Part shown: positions 35,303 to 43,558 of the stretch, one piece after another
Numbering within the stretch: the first letter of the stretch is position 1
Layout of the letters: each line of letters opens with the position of its first letter
Assembly: GCA_029227815.1 (NCBI GenBank)
Contig: CP118523.1
Location: 3,596,001 to 3,660,000, forward strand
Reading direction: 5' to 3'
From: Clostridiaceae bacterium M8S5
GTDB lineage: Bacteria > Bacillota > Clostridia > Tissierellales > MCWD3
DNA: 64,000 nucleotides
The notes under the pieces: model-generated
Database searches by the model: none
Seen by the model: the letters and a program-made list of their open reading frames with translations, nothing else
What the model was told of the DNA's origin: nothing
Position numbers and translations under genes: made by a program

Positions 35303-36283
35303 TTAGTTACTATCCGCCGATGATTCCATCCCTTTGTCAAAGCTATTAAACTCAACAGGCTCAAACATATCATCGAATTTACGATCATCTATATTGAAAT
35401 CTAAATTGAAAATATCACCAATAAATTTTTGGCATAAATTTCCTATTTTTAGTAAAATGTTTAAATTTTCAACTGCACTATTTATATATATATTGTTATA
35501 ATGATTTACTATATTTTTTTTAAATTTATTTATATAGTAAAAATCATTACTTGAATAACAACCTTTTTTTAAATTAATGAATAATATAATATTTTTTAAG
35601 TAACCACCTAATATGATACAATTAGCAACTTGAGACGAAACTCCATTACATACATCTTTTACTTTCTTCTTATCTATTATCATATTAATAATAACTGCCT
35701 TACTCGATAATATTCCAACTAATTTGTTACAATTAATTTGTAGAAAAGACGTCTCTTTTCTAAATTCATTAATCATTCTATTTGCTTCTTCTTTTGAGTA
35801 AATTTCATGATCAAGTAAAAAAAGCAACTCATTCACCATTTGAGGTATCATTAAAGTCGACTTGCTAAAATTACCTATTATATTAGTGAACTCATTTATA
35901 GTATCCATCTGTAAATCTAACTTCATTTTTTCTTTTCTATCTTCTATTGCTTGTTCTCTATTCTGTTCTCGCTCTTTTTTTAACTGATATTGCATTATCT
36001 TAAATGCTACTATACCACCAATAATGCCTCCTATAGAACATCCTATTATACTGCCCCAAAAGCTAATCCACGCATCTTTGCTTGTACCTCTTGCGTTTGG
36101 ATATGGTATTATAGCAACTAACAAATATACTAATATGCAAATAAAAACAATAGAAATTACTAACATACCACCTACTACAAGATATATGTTCTTCTTTTTA
36201 TTTTTTTTGAAGTAATTCCATAATAAACATTCAACAATCAATAACAATATTAAAGTTATCACGCACACTATTGTATCTAACAT
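35303..36283 (-). CDS. Membrane protein with cytoplasmic coiled-coil/helical domain, unknown
   Basis: 326 residues: three hydrophobic N-terminal segments (about 3-24, 36-60, 72-96; the third Gly-rich, GSIIGCSIGGIIGGIVAF), then a charged coiled coil (about 98-130) and a long helical cytoplasmic domain. This layout resembles uncharacterised phage-defence or stress membrane proteins but no signature is seen. GGGG precedes the ATG. It borders the peptide-rich region at 36,300-37,900 and could belong to it, which is speculation. Confidence 0.65.
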   Translation of the reverse strand: MLDTIVCVITLILLLIVECLLWNYFKKNKKKNIYLVVGGMLVISIVFICILVYLLVAIIPYPNARGTSKDAWISFWGSIIGCSIGGIIGGIVAFKIMQYQLKKEREQNREQAIEDRKEKMKLDLQMDTINEFTNIIGNFSKSTLMIPQMVNELLFLLDHEIYSKEEANRMINEFRKETSFLQINCNKLVGILSSKAVIINMIIDKKKVKDVCNGVSSQVANCIILGGYLKNIILFINLKKGCYSSNDFYYINKFKKNIVNHYNNIYINSAVENLNILLKIGNLCQKFIGDIFNLDFNIDDRKFDDMFEPVEFNSFDKGMESSADSN

Positions 36284-36429
36284 ATGTATACCCCGTTGAA
36301 TTTATTTATAGTACTTTTTGTATTAATGTATTGTATTGTATCATATTATTTCTAATAATACCAATTTTTAAATATTATATTTGCATATTCGACCATAAAA
36401 ATTAACTCTATAATTCGTCTTGCAAGGAT

Positions 36430-36560
36430 GGTAAGAAGCTTAAAAAATGGAGTTATGCCTACTCTACTAAAATCGCACACATTATAAATATGTTCACTGC
36501 AATTAGTTTTTTATACTTTTTAAATTCTCCCAAATAGTGTTTAGTAATGCTTTCATCCCG
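36430..36560 (-). pseudogene. Frameshifted inverted copy of the 36-aa two-Cys peptide gene
   Basis: On the minus strand, about 60 bases (36440-36505) match the 3' half of the peptide gene at 37737-37847 at roughly nine of ten positions. In the peptide frame most differences are synonymous (I, V and R codons), with only H to Y and A to V changes. A 10-base deletion relative to the intact gene, upstream of the conserved block, shifts the frame, and the stop codon is lost. I see no ribosome binding site. It is a decayed paralog. Confidence 0.6.
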
Positions 36561-36606
36561 TTTCTTTGGATGCTATATTCATTCAAAAAAGTTAAAGAAT
36601 AAGAGA

Positions 36607-36656
36607 TTTATTACATATTTATTGCATGTTTATTGTGCATTTATTTCAAGTTTATT
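36607..36656 (+). repeat. Five TTTATT boxes at exact 11-bp spacing
   Basis: TTTATT occurs at 36607, 36618, 36629, 36640 and 36651, each followed by five variable bases; a sixth degenerate TTTGTA is at 36662. The array ends about 40 bp upstream of a TATAAT box (36697-36702). The one-helical-turn phasing suggests intrinsically bent DNA or a multi-site activator array. Confidence 0.75.
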
Positions 36657-36696
36657 AAGCGTTTGTAACTTTGCTTAATTTCCTAATTGCGTATGT

Positions 36697-36844
36697 TATA
36701 ATCGTTTAAACAGTAATTCTGTTCCTAAACACATATTATAATCGGAATGCTGTTTGCGTAAATCGCTTATATCTTTACACCCATTGTTGATACCCCTTAA
36801 CTTTGTAGATGTAGACATAGCTAAAAAGATATAGGCGATTTTAC
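36697..36844 (+). ncRNA. Candidate small structured RNA behind the phased array
   Basis: TATAAT (36697-36702) is followed by AACAG/CTGTT and TTCC/GGAA pairings and then a 17-bp stem (36760-36776 with 36825-36841) closing a 48-nt loop. The stem's only non-Watson-Crick pair is U-G if read as plus-strand RNA. No reading frame of note lies inside. The -35 is poor (TTAATT with 16 bp), so an activator at the phased array would make sense. RNA class is unknown. Confidence 0.4.
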
Positions 36845-36974
36845 TTACACTATACAATCAAAAGAACCATCTTTTTTGAAATTATAAGAATGCCTGAAAC
36901 ATTCGCATTTAAATACATAATGTATATAAAACAAACATTTCAGACAAATTATTAGTTGATATTTAAATTATTTT

Positions 36975-37097
36975 CTAATAATAAGGATGTATGAATTCAC
37001 TGAATTTATTATCTTTGGAAGTGCAATAACAAGGTGTACATGATTCTATAAACATTGATATTTTACCTTTTAGATGTTTTCTTTTAAGTTTTTTCAT
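36975..37097 (-). CDS. 40-aa Cys-containing peptide, candidate RiPP precursor or signalling peptide
   Basis: A 40-residue peptide with a very basic N-terminus (MKKLKRKHLKGK) and a central SCTPCYCT motif with three Cys, then an aromatic tail ending HPYY. AAAGGAGGG lies 7 nt before the ATG, one of the best sites in the window. The palindrome GGTTGTA-N6-TACAACC (37127-37146) sits 30 nt upstream as a possible operator. The basic leader plus Cys-rich core is reminiscent of small clostridial ribosomal peptide precursors such as the CLI_3235 class, but no maturation enzyme is adjacent. Confidence 0.55.
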   Translation of the reverse strand: MKKLKRKHLKGKISMFIESCTPCYCTSKDNKFSEFIHPYY

Positions 37098-37126
37098 AAA
37101 CTCCCTCCTTTCTATTTCTTCTAGTT

Positions 37127-37146
37127 GGTTGTATAACTCTACAACC
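37127..37146. promoter_or_regulatory. Palindrome upstream of the 40-aa peptide gene
   Basis: Seven-bp arms GGTTGTA (37127-37133) and TACAACC (37140-37146) with a 6-bp centre, 30 nt upstream of the start codon. It is a possible operator. Confidence 0.5.
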
Positions 37147-37147
37147 A

Positions 37148-37700
37148 TAAAAATATTTAAAAATTGCAAAATGATTATCAAAAAATTTATATCATGCAGA
37201 AGTTAATTGTTGCTCGCTAATTTTTTGATCATATCTTGTTTAATTATATCTTTAATATTCTTTAGAAATGTGAATTGAAAAGAAAGAATTATAAAAATTA
37301 ATTTGTTTAAATTTAATGGGATGAATAAAGATTGGATATTTATATGGGATATTTTCTACAAAGCAATAATTTAATAGATAATATTATTTATCTGTTTCAA
37401 TATGGATTTTTAAACTTGTTACTATATATAACATTTTAACACTATGCTTTTACCCCGTTATGTCACTATATTATTTTTAATTTCAAAAATCAGTATTATT
37501 TCGTTTTTCATAATGTCTACTCGTAACCTTTTTTATCACAACATGCTAAACAAGAAGGTATTAGTATTAATCAATACTTTATTCGTAACATTTTTAAGTT
37601 TTTCAATCAAATTGTTTAACTTCCTTTGAATAAGTATCATCCAAATATAAACATAAATGGTATTGGATTATGAAAAATACTTTCAAATATGATATACTAT
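37148..37700. other. Intergenic region between the two peptide genes
   Basis: About 550 nt of AT-rich sequence. A 61-codon hydrophobic frame at 37444-37629 has no ribosome binding site and reads as low-complexity, so I do not call it. Nothing else is recognisable. Confidence 0.5.
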
Positions 37701-37736
37701 ATCTAATAAAGTATAGCATAAAGGAGGTGATCATAG

Positions 37737-37847
37737 ATGACATTAGAAAAATTCGAAAAGTATGATGAGCTTATTCTTAAGAATTGCAGTGAACATATCC
37801 ACAATGTTTGCGATTTTAGTAGGGCAGGCATAACTCCATATTCATAA
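37737..37847 (+). CDS. 36-aa two-Cys peptide, unknown family
   Basis: 36 residues: an acidic helical leader (MTLEKFEKYDELILKN), then CSEHIHNVC with two Cys eight residues apart (17 and 25), and a DFSRAGITPYS tail. AGGAGGTGATCAT gives a near-perfect ribosome binding site. A strong terminator follows 29 nt downstream, so this is a complete monocistronic unit. A decayed inverted paralog at 36430-36560 conserves the CSEHI-NVCDFSR-GITP core with mostly synonymous changes. The function is unknown; a leader-core layout suits a modified or secreted peptide. Confidence 0.65.
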   Translation: MTLEKFEKYDELILKNCSEHIHNVCDFSRAGITPYS

Positions 37848-37875
37848 TCGTAATAAAATGAGCAGTTTTCATAAG

Positions 37876-37918
37876 AAAGACTATACAGTTATTTTTTTAG
37901 CTGTATAGTCTTTTTTTT
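37876..37918 (+). terminator. Strong intrinsic terminator of the 36-aa peptide gene
   Basis: A 13-bp stem AAAGACTATACAG (37876-37888) / CTGTATAGTCTTT (37901-37913) with a T-rich loop, followed by more Ts. Confidence 0.9.
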
Positions 37919-38099
37919 ATCTTATTGAAACAATGACAAATAAAAGCCACTCAAAAGAGTAATATTTGCTGTATCATGTCCCTTTTCTTTGCTTGAAACT
38001 CAAATTTAAATCAGTCTTTGTGAATCTCTATATGAACGTGAACACCTTTACTTTGCACTGTATTTCCAATTTATTATTATTTATTTCCTGTCAAGAATC

Positions 38100-39458
38100 C
38101 TAACGATTAAGCACAGCAACACTCTCAACATGCACACTAAACCCGAACATATCGACAGGTTGAACCTCTCCTACTTTGTATCCTTTAGCTACTAGATACT
38201 TTAAATCTCTTGCAAGTGTTGCTGGATTACATGATACGTATACTACTTTTTTGGGTTTCATATTTACTATTGTTTCTAGTACTGATTCCTCGCATCCCTT
38301 TCTTGGTGGGTCTAGCATTACTACATCTGCTGTTATACCTTGTTTGTAGAATTTTGGGAACAGTTCTTCTGCTTCTCCAGCGTAGAACTCTACGTTTGTT
38401 ATTTTGTTTAGCTCCGCATTTTCTTTCGCATCTTTTATTGCTTCTTTTACTATCTCTACTCCGTAAACCTTTTTTGCACTTTTAGCTAAGAAAAGTGATA
38501 TCGTTCCTATCCCACAGTATAAATCAAATACAGTTTCATCACCTTTTAAATCTGCATATTCTAGTGCTTTTTGATATAATACTTCTGTTTGCATTGGGTT
38601 AACTTGAAAAAATGATAGTGGAGAAATCTTAAATTTCAAGTGACCTATGTAGTCAGTGATTTTGTCTTCTCCATAAAGTGTTTTACATTTCTCTCCTAGG
38701 ATCACGTTACTTCTCTTGTTATTTATATTTTGAACTATGCTCTTTACGTTTGGAAGCTTCGTACACATTTTTATTAACTCATCTTTGTAAGGAAGCTTAT
38801 CTCCTTTTGTAATTATTACTATCATCAAATCTCCTGTTCTAAATGACACCTTTGTTAATATGTGTCTTATTATCCCAGTGTTTGTTCTTTGGTTATATGG
38901 TTTTATATTGTATTTATTGATAAACTCCCTTATTATATCTACTACTTTATCATTTATAGTATGCTGTATTAAGCATTTGTCTGTATCAATTATCTGATGA
39001 CTCCCTCTTTGATAAAAACCTATCTTCACTTTTCCATTATCTAATGCCACTGGATATTGTGCTTTATTTCTATATCTAGTAATTTGCTTCATACCAAATG
39101 TAGGTTTAACTTCTACCTTATCTAGTTCTCCTATTCTTATAAGATCATTTTTTACCCTGTCTGTTTTTAACCTCAATTGCTCACTGTAATCCATACTCTG
39201 CAACTGACATCCTCCACATCTATCTGCTATATGACACTTTGGTAAAACTCTATGCTCTGATGGCTTAATTATTTTTACTATTTCTGCTACTGCATAGCTC
39301 TTTTTTAGTAACTTTATCTTTACTTTAACCTCATCTCCTGTTATAGCATTGTCGACAAATATAGCAAAGTTATCTATCTTACCAAATCCTTGTCCTAAAT
39401 GATTCATATCTATTATTTTTAAATTATATTCATGGTTTAATTTTATAGGTATGTTCAA
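38100..39458 (-). CDS. rlmD: 23S rRNA (uracil-C5)-methyltransferase, RlmD/RlmCD family
   Basis: 452 residues from the TTG at 39458, with GGAG 8 nt upstream. An N-terminal TRAM domain (about 5-60), a four-Cys [4Fe-4S] site (CHIADRCGGCQLQ plus a later C) and a C-terminal SAM methyltransferase with FDLYCGIGTISLFLA and the catalytic DPPRKGC...VSCNPATLARD motif define the RumA/RlmCD family. It methylates U1939 (and in Gram-positives often U747) of 23S rRNA. Single gene; no operon partner is visible. Confidence 0.93.
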   Translation of the reverse strand: MNIPIKLNHEYNLKIIDMNHLGQGFGKIDNFAIFVDNAITGDEVKVKIKLLKKSYAVAEIVKIIKPSEHRVLPKCHIADRCGGCQLQSMDYSEQLRLKTDRVKNDLIRIGELDKVEVKPTFGMKQITRYRNKAQYPVALDNGKVKIGFYQRGSHQIIDTDKCLIQHTINDKVVDIIREFINKYNIKPYNQRTNTGIIRHILTKVSFRTGDLMIVIITKGDKLPYKDELIKMCTKLPNVKSIVQNINNKRSNVILGEKCKTLYGEDKITDYIGHLKFKISPLSFFQVNPMQTEVLYQKALEYADLKGDETVFDLYCGIGTISLFLAKSAKKVYGVEIVKEAIKDAKENAELNKITNVEFYAGEAEELFPKFYKQGITADVVMLDPPRKGCEESVLETIVNMKPKKVVYVSCNPATLARDLKYLVAKGYKVGEVQPVDMFGFSVHVESVAVLNR

Positions 39459-39708
39459 GCTGTACGCTCCTTTCAAAAAATACGTTATTTATGTTTATCT
39501 TTGGCTTATTTTAGTGTAAAATATATATAACTATTAAAATATTGGTATTAATTTAACTAGTCTGTAGTTATGTTAGGATAAACTAATCTATACTTTCACA
39601 TAATAATCTTTGTAATATCTTTTACTCTAGTCATTTTTCATACAGATTATACATAATATATTTTAATTCACCAATGAGTTTTATACAAGTTAATTAGGAG
39701 TGATTTAA

Positions 39709-41043
39709 TTGTTAAATTCAATTAAAAATATATTGATAATTGTCTTGATAGTTATTCTTGCAACTGGTATATCTATAAAATACAGCCCTTTAACTACTCT
39801 TGATACTAGTGATACTACTAGTAACGTTACTGAAAGTGCGTTTTTTTTGGAAAGTAATTCTGCAAATAGCGCACTAACTAATCCAAGGAGTATATCAATA
39901 TTACATAAATCTACAAGAGAAAAATCTCTTAGCTTTTACGACGATTATATGCTGGCTGGAAGACTGTACAAAAATAATAAGTTCTATAAGGCTATTGATT
40001 TTGTTTTAGTTAGTGAAAAACCATTTAATATTGATCTAAGCCCTGATAAACCATATTCTGTAGAGATAAATTTATCTAAGGATAATTTAAAAGTGCCTGA
40101 TGGTAAGTATAAATTAGTTATCACTACGAATGCAATAGGCCTAAAATACTCATGTAAAGCTATTGAGCTTGATATTAATTATAAGAGCTCTTCTCCTTAT
40201 GTAAAAGCTTCAAATAAGCTACCTAGTGAAAATCTAAATGCTTTGACATTGTATTATTCTTGCATTGATAGCGACGTAGAGCAATTAGTTGGTATTACAA
40301 GGTTTAAAAAAGTATCTCGTAATGTATATAATTTTACTCTTAAAGAACTACAAACTCCTGTAGATATAAATACTGGGCTTTGCCCGACTTCTCCAATTGA
40401 TACTTTTCACTATGTATCTCAGAAAAATGGTATTACATATATAGATTTGCCATCTTCCAATGATAAATACACAAATCCGAAAACTGCACGAAAAGCTATG
40501 AATTCATTTATTAAAACTATTGCTTGTATCCCTAATCATGGTAGAGTTAAGTTTTTAGTAGATTATAATAGAGCTGACACCTTCTTTAATGGGGTGAATA
40601 TCAATAAATCAATAGAATGTAACAACTTCAACAAATCTTATCTAGCATATGATAGTGGTAAAAGATATCTTCTTGTTGACTGTGATGTGCCATCTATAAG
40701 CAAATCAGATGATACTACCTCTAAAGCAAATCAAATTTTCAATGCTATGAAAAATTTTGAATATCACGGTCTTTTGAATGTTATCCCTAAAGACGTAAAC
40801 CTGCAGGGCATATCTGTTGATAATAATATTATCACTCTCAATTTTAACAATGCTATCTCTAATGCTCATGCTAATAATAATCATTTAAGATCTATGATGA
40901 TAGATGCTATATTGTTTTCATTCACTAGTATTGAAGGAATTGACTATGTTTTGATTAAATCAAATGGAAACGCTTTAGATGGTTTTAAAGGATATGATTT
41001 GAGTAAGGCAGTAAAGAGGCCTCTTTATATAAATCCTGAATAA
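39709..41043 (+). CDS. GerMN-domain protein, membrane-anchored
   Basis: 444 residues starting at TTG with GGAG 8 nt upstream. An N-terminal anchor (about 6-24) is followed by a Ser/Thr-rich linker and a beta domain. Two GerMN domains follow: LTLYYSCIDSDVEQL...YIDLPSS (about 180-280) and RYLLVDC...IITLNF...ILFSFTSIEGIDYVLI (about 310-440). GerM proteins act in sporulation or germination and envelope assembly, outside the membrane. The presence of such a protein suggests an endospore-forming ancestry. A terminator follows at 41064-41085. Confidence 0.8.
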   Translation: MLNSIKNILIIVLIVILATGISIKYSPLTTLDTSDTTSNVTESAFFLESNSANSALTNPRSISILHKSTREKSLSFYDDYMLAGRLYKNNKFYKAIDFVLVSEKPFNIDLSPDKPYSVEINLSKDNLKVPDGKYKLVITTNAIGLKYSCKAIELDINYKSSSPYVKASNKLPSENLNALTLYYSCIDSDVEQLVGITRFKKVSRNVYNFTLKELQTPVDINTGLCPTSPIDTFHYVSQKNGITYIDLPSSNDKYTNPKTARKAMNSFIKTIACIPNHGRVKFLVDYNRADTFFNGVNINKSIECNNFNKSYLAYDSGKRYLLVDCDVPSISKSDDTTSKANQIFNAMKNFEYHGLLNVIPKDVNLQGISVDNNIITLNFNNAISNAHANNNHLRSMMIDAILFSFTSIEGIDYVLIKSNGNALDGFKGYDLSKAVKRPLYINPE

Positions 41044-41063
41044 TCAAACAAGAAACAAAAAAA

Positions 41064-41090
41064 TACCCAGCTAATCCACTGGGTAAAAAC
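41064..41090 (+). terminator. Short terminator hairpin after GerMN gene
   Basis: TACCCAG (41064-41070) pairs with CTGGGTA (41079-41085). The downstream run is A-rich on the plus strand and the preceding side A-rich too, so termination may be stronger on the minus strand. Confidence 0.5.
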
Positions 41091-41255
41091 TAAATAAATA
41101 CTAAAATCAGTAGCCCTTTTTTTCAAAACACATTCCTTAATTATATCCAATTATATTATATTTATACTCATTTTTAAAATATTTTTTTATTTTGTTATAT
41201 TTTTTTCTATTATAATAAAGATCCTATAGACTATAATCTTATAAGAAAATCTGTA

Positions 41256-41284
41256 TTGAAAACAATGACTATACATGCTATTAT
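41256..41284 (+). promoter_or_regulatory. Promoter of the 34-aa membrane peptide gene
   Basis: TTGAAA (41256-41261) and TATTAT (41279-41284) with a 17-bp spacer, 38 nt before the start codon. Confidence 0.6.
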
Positions 41285-41321
41285 ATACAAAACAGTAGCT
41301 TATTAAAAGGAGGACTATCTC

Positions 41322-41426
41322 ATGATGCCAATTCTAAATTTCCTTATTCAAATTCTAAGTATAGCTATATTAGGTTTTCTTTGTGTATTTATTTATAGAG
41401 TATTTAAGTATGTTAGTAGAAAATAG
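41322..41426 (+). CDS. 34-aa single-pass membrane peptide
   Basis: 34 residues: a short polar start (MMPILNF), one membrane segment (about 8-27) and a basic end (YRVFKYVSRK). It has its own promoter, an AGGAGG site 8 nt before the ATG and its own terminator (41474-41509), so it is a complete transcription unit despite its size. The positively charged C-terminus predicts an N-out, C-in topology. Unknown function; small membrane regulator or type I toxin-like peptide are possible. Confidence 0.6.
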   Translation: MMPILNFLIQILSIAILGFLCVFIYRVFKYVSRK

Positions 41427-41473
41427 ATTTAGCTACAGTCACAAAACTATGTATTATTCCTTCTTGTCGTAAT

Positions 41474-41511
41474 AAAAAACCATTAGCTTATTCTAGCAAA
41501 ATGGTTTTTCG
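41474..41511. terminator. Terminator after the 34-aa peptide gene
   Basis: AAAACCATT and AATGGTTTT arms (within 41474-41509) with T-run on plus and A-run upstream, between convergent genes and usable by both. Confidence 0.75.
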
Positions 41512-41524
41512 TATTAAATATTTT

Positions 41525-42535
41525 CTAACCGAAGTTTTTTGATACTCTATTTAGCATTTTTCTAATAGGCAAATCATATGGACATTTCGGTTCACAAGCC
41601 CCACACTCTATACAATCCTTCGCTGTTTTTGCTTGCCCATTGTACCTGCTCTTTGACCATTCTTCTAAATCATATTTCATAAGATATGCTTCTAATATAA
41701 ATTGTGTGGGTATATCTATACCCTGAGGACAGGGTGCACAATATCCACATCTTCTACAAAACTCTGTACCTAGCTGTTTTGCTTCTTGCATTATTATATC
41801 TCTTTCTTCATCTGTCAATCTTCTAAATGGATTTGCTACTGCTGTATTTGCCTTTATATGCTCTATACTATCCATTCCTGGTATTACTGTTGATACATTC
41901 TCGTTTTCTAATATATATCTTATTGAATACTCTACATTTGTTATTGCCCCACCAGCTACTGGCTTCATTACTATTACTCCAATGTCTAGTTCGTCTGCCC
42001 TTTTAAATAAACCTTCTGCTTGTGGTTCTACTGGGTTATATGGGAACTGTATTGTACTGAACTCTCCTGTCTCTATTGCATCCTCTAATATAGCTAATGT
42101 ATGACTTGTTATCCCTATTTCTTTTATCAATCCATTTGCTTTTGCTTCCTTTAATGCTTTTAAAGCTCCGTTTGGAGACATCACTTTCTCATACTCTTGT
42201 GCTGTTTTTACATTGTGCATTTGGTATAAATCTATACACTTGATATCTAACTCTTTAAGACTTATCTCTATATCCTTTTTCATATCCTCATAAGTTCTGG
42301 CTGGTGATTTTGTAGCTATAATCCAATTTTCTCGACCAGTTTCTTTTATACCATAACCTATTAATTCTTCACTCTTAGTATAAGCTCTTGCTGTATCTAT
42401 GAAGTTTATGTTGTTTTCAAGTGAAGCCTTTATTATTTCTACTGCTTTTTTTTCATCAACCTTTTGGATTGGTATTCCTCCAAAACCAACTGCTGATACT
42501 TTGAAATTTGTTCTACCCAGTTTTCTCATCTGCAT
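41525..42535 (-). CDS. Aldo/keto reductase with C-terminal [4Fe-4S] ferredoxin domain
   Basis: 336 residues from the ATG at 42535, with GGAGG 9 nt upstream. AKR barrel with NFIDTARAYTKSEELIG (catalytic D and Y) and YQMHN; C-terminal Cys clusters CRRCGYCAPCPQGIDIP and CIECGACEPKCP. Similar in type to the protein at 21825-23048 but a different branch (shorter, DLYQMHN form). It is third in an operon with the YbgC-type thioesterase and FxsA, starting 2 nt after the fxsA stop. The substrate is unknown. Confidence 0.9.
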   Translation of the reverse strand: MQMRKLGRTNFKVSAVGFGGIPIQKVDEKKAVEIIKASLENNINFIDTARAYTKSEELIGYGIKETGRENWIIATKSPARTYEDMKKDIEISLKELDIKCIDLYQMHNVKTAQEYEKVMSPNGALKALKEAKANGLIKEIGITSHTLAILEDAIETGEFSTIQFPYNPVEPQAEGLFKRADELDIGVIVMKPVAGGAITNVEYSIRYILENENVSTVIPGMDSIEHIKANTAVANPFRRLTDEERDIIMQEAKQLGTEFCRRCGYCAPCPQGIDIPTQFILEAYLMKYDLEEWSKSRYNGQAKTAKDCIECGACEPKCPYDLPIRKMLNRVSKNFG

Positions 42536-42537
42536 AA

Positions 42538-42930
42538 TTACGACCTCCAAATATTAATTGTTCCTCTATTAAGCATGTTAGTAAATTTGGCTTTAATATA
42601 TTCTCTATATAATATTCTTGTAAATGGTAGTACTAATGTAAACCCTACTAAATCAGTTATTATACCCGGGGTAATTAAAAATGCCCCTCCTATTAATACA
42701 CATAACCCATCTATTAAATTATTAGCTGGCATATGTCCGTTATTGAGTTCAAACCTGATATTTCTCAGTATGCTTCTGCCCTCTTTTTTGGCTAAGTAAG
42801 CACCTACCATACCAGTAGTTATAATGATAAATATCGTAGTTAGTGTACTTGTAATGCTAGCTAATTTTAGTAATATAAAAAGCTCTACTATTGGTACTCC
42901 TATAAATAGTAATATTAGCTTACCTATCAT
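42538..42930 (-). CDS. fxsA: FxsA-family membrane protein
   Basis: 130 residues with three membrane segments (about 3-22, 28-48, 72-96) and the FxsA pattern: GVPIVELFILLKLAS, GMVGAYLAKKEGRSIL and GAFLITPGIITDLVGFTLVLPFTR. In E. coli FxsA overproduction alleviates phage T7 F exclusion; its normal role is unclear. AGGAGG lies before the ATG. It is central in the thioesterase-fxsA-AKR operon. Confidence 0.9.
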   Translation of the reverse strand: MIGKLILLFIGVPIVELFILLKLASITSTLTTIFIIITTGMVGAYLAKKEGRSILRNIRFELNNGHMPANNLIDGLCVLIGGAFLITPGIITDLVGFTLVLPFTRILYREYIKAKFTNMLNRGTINIWRS

Positions 42931-42940
42931 GTTTTTCCTC

Positions 42941-43354
42941 CTATTCTGTAGTCAATGATTTTATGAATCTGTCATATATCTCTTTATAGTGTTTTTTTAA
43001 GTTAATTGGTTTTAATGTTTTATCAACAAAAGCATGCTGTGTATATCCTGTTGCCAGTGTATTGCCATTATGGCTAACCACATAGTTAAGCATTATCCTA
43101 GCTCCTTTTACTTGAACTAGTTTAGTCTGTACTATTATCTCATCATCAAATTTAGCTGGCAACAAATACTTGCATCCAACATCTATTACAGGTAATAAAA
43201 CTCCTAAATCTTCAAGTTCTTTATAGTTTACTCCTATTTTTCTTAGAAATTCAGTTCTACTTACATCAAACCAAATGAAATAGTTAGAATGATAAGCTAT
43301 TCCCATTTGATCTGTTTCTTCGTATCTAACTCTAATATTCGCATTATTAGTCAT
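42941..43354 (-). CDS. Acyl-CoA thioesterase, YbgC/FadM (4HBT) family
   Basis: 137 residues of hotdog fold. VRYEETDQMGIAYHSNYFIWFDVSRTEFLR contains the catalytic Asp of the 4-hydroxybenzoyl-CoA thioesterase superfamily in its usual DxxGxxxxxxY context. It hydrolyses acyl-CoA or related thioesters in the cytosol. First gene of the operon with fxsA (10 nt gap) and the Fe-S aldo/keto reductase. Confidence 0.9.
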   Translation of the reverse strand: MTNNANIRVRYEETDQMGIAYHSNYFIWFDVSRTEFLRKIGVNYKELEDLGVLLPVIDVGCKYLLPAKFDDEIIVQTKLVQVKGARIMLNYVVSHNGNTLATGYTQHAFVDKTLKPINLKKHYKEIYDRFIKSLTTE

Positions 43355-43558
43355 AAAAAATCCTCCTAGTCATTTATAAACTTTTTATATTGTAAATATG
43401 GCAACATCGTTTGCTTTTTCAATTTTATTTATACTCTATAGTATTGTTTGCTCTGTTATGTTAATGTATCAATCTTTCAATTTTAAATATAACTACATTA
43501 TATCAATTGTTCTAATATTTATCTATTTTTCAGAATTTTCTATCTTTTAATCTATTGA

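Noticed and set aside
36430..36560. Reading the decayed peptide copy as the start of a membrane protein in another frame
   Set aside because: In that frame every difference from the intact copy is nonsynonymous and includes a stop, while the peptide frame shows mostly synonymous changes.
37444..37629. 61-codon hydrophobic frame between the two peptide genes
   Set aside because: No ribosome binding site, low-complexity composition and no homology I recognise; chance frame in AT-rich DNA.
37672..37770. Short frame overlapping the start of the 36-aa peptide
   Set aside because: No ribosome binding site, and it uses the AGGAGG of the downstream peptide as codons; the peptide frame itself is supported by a decayed paralog.
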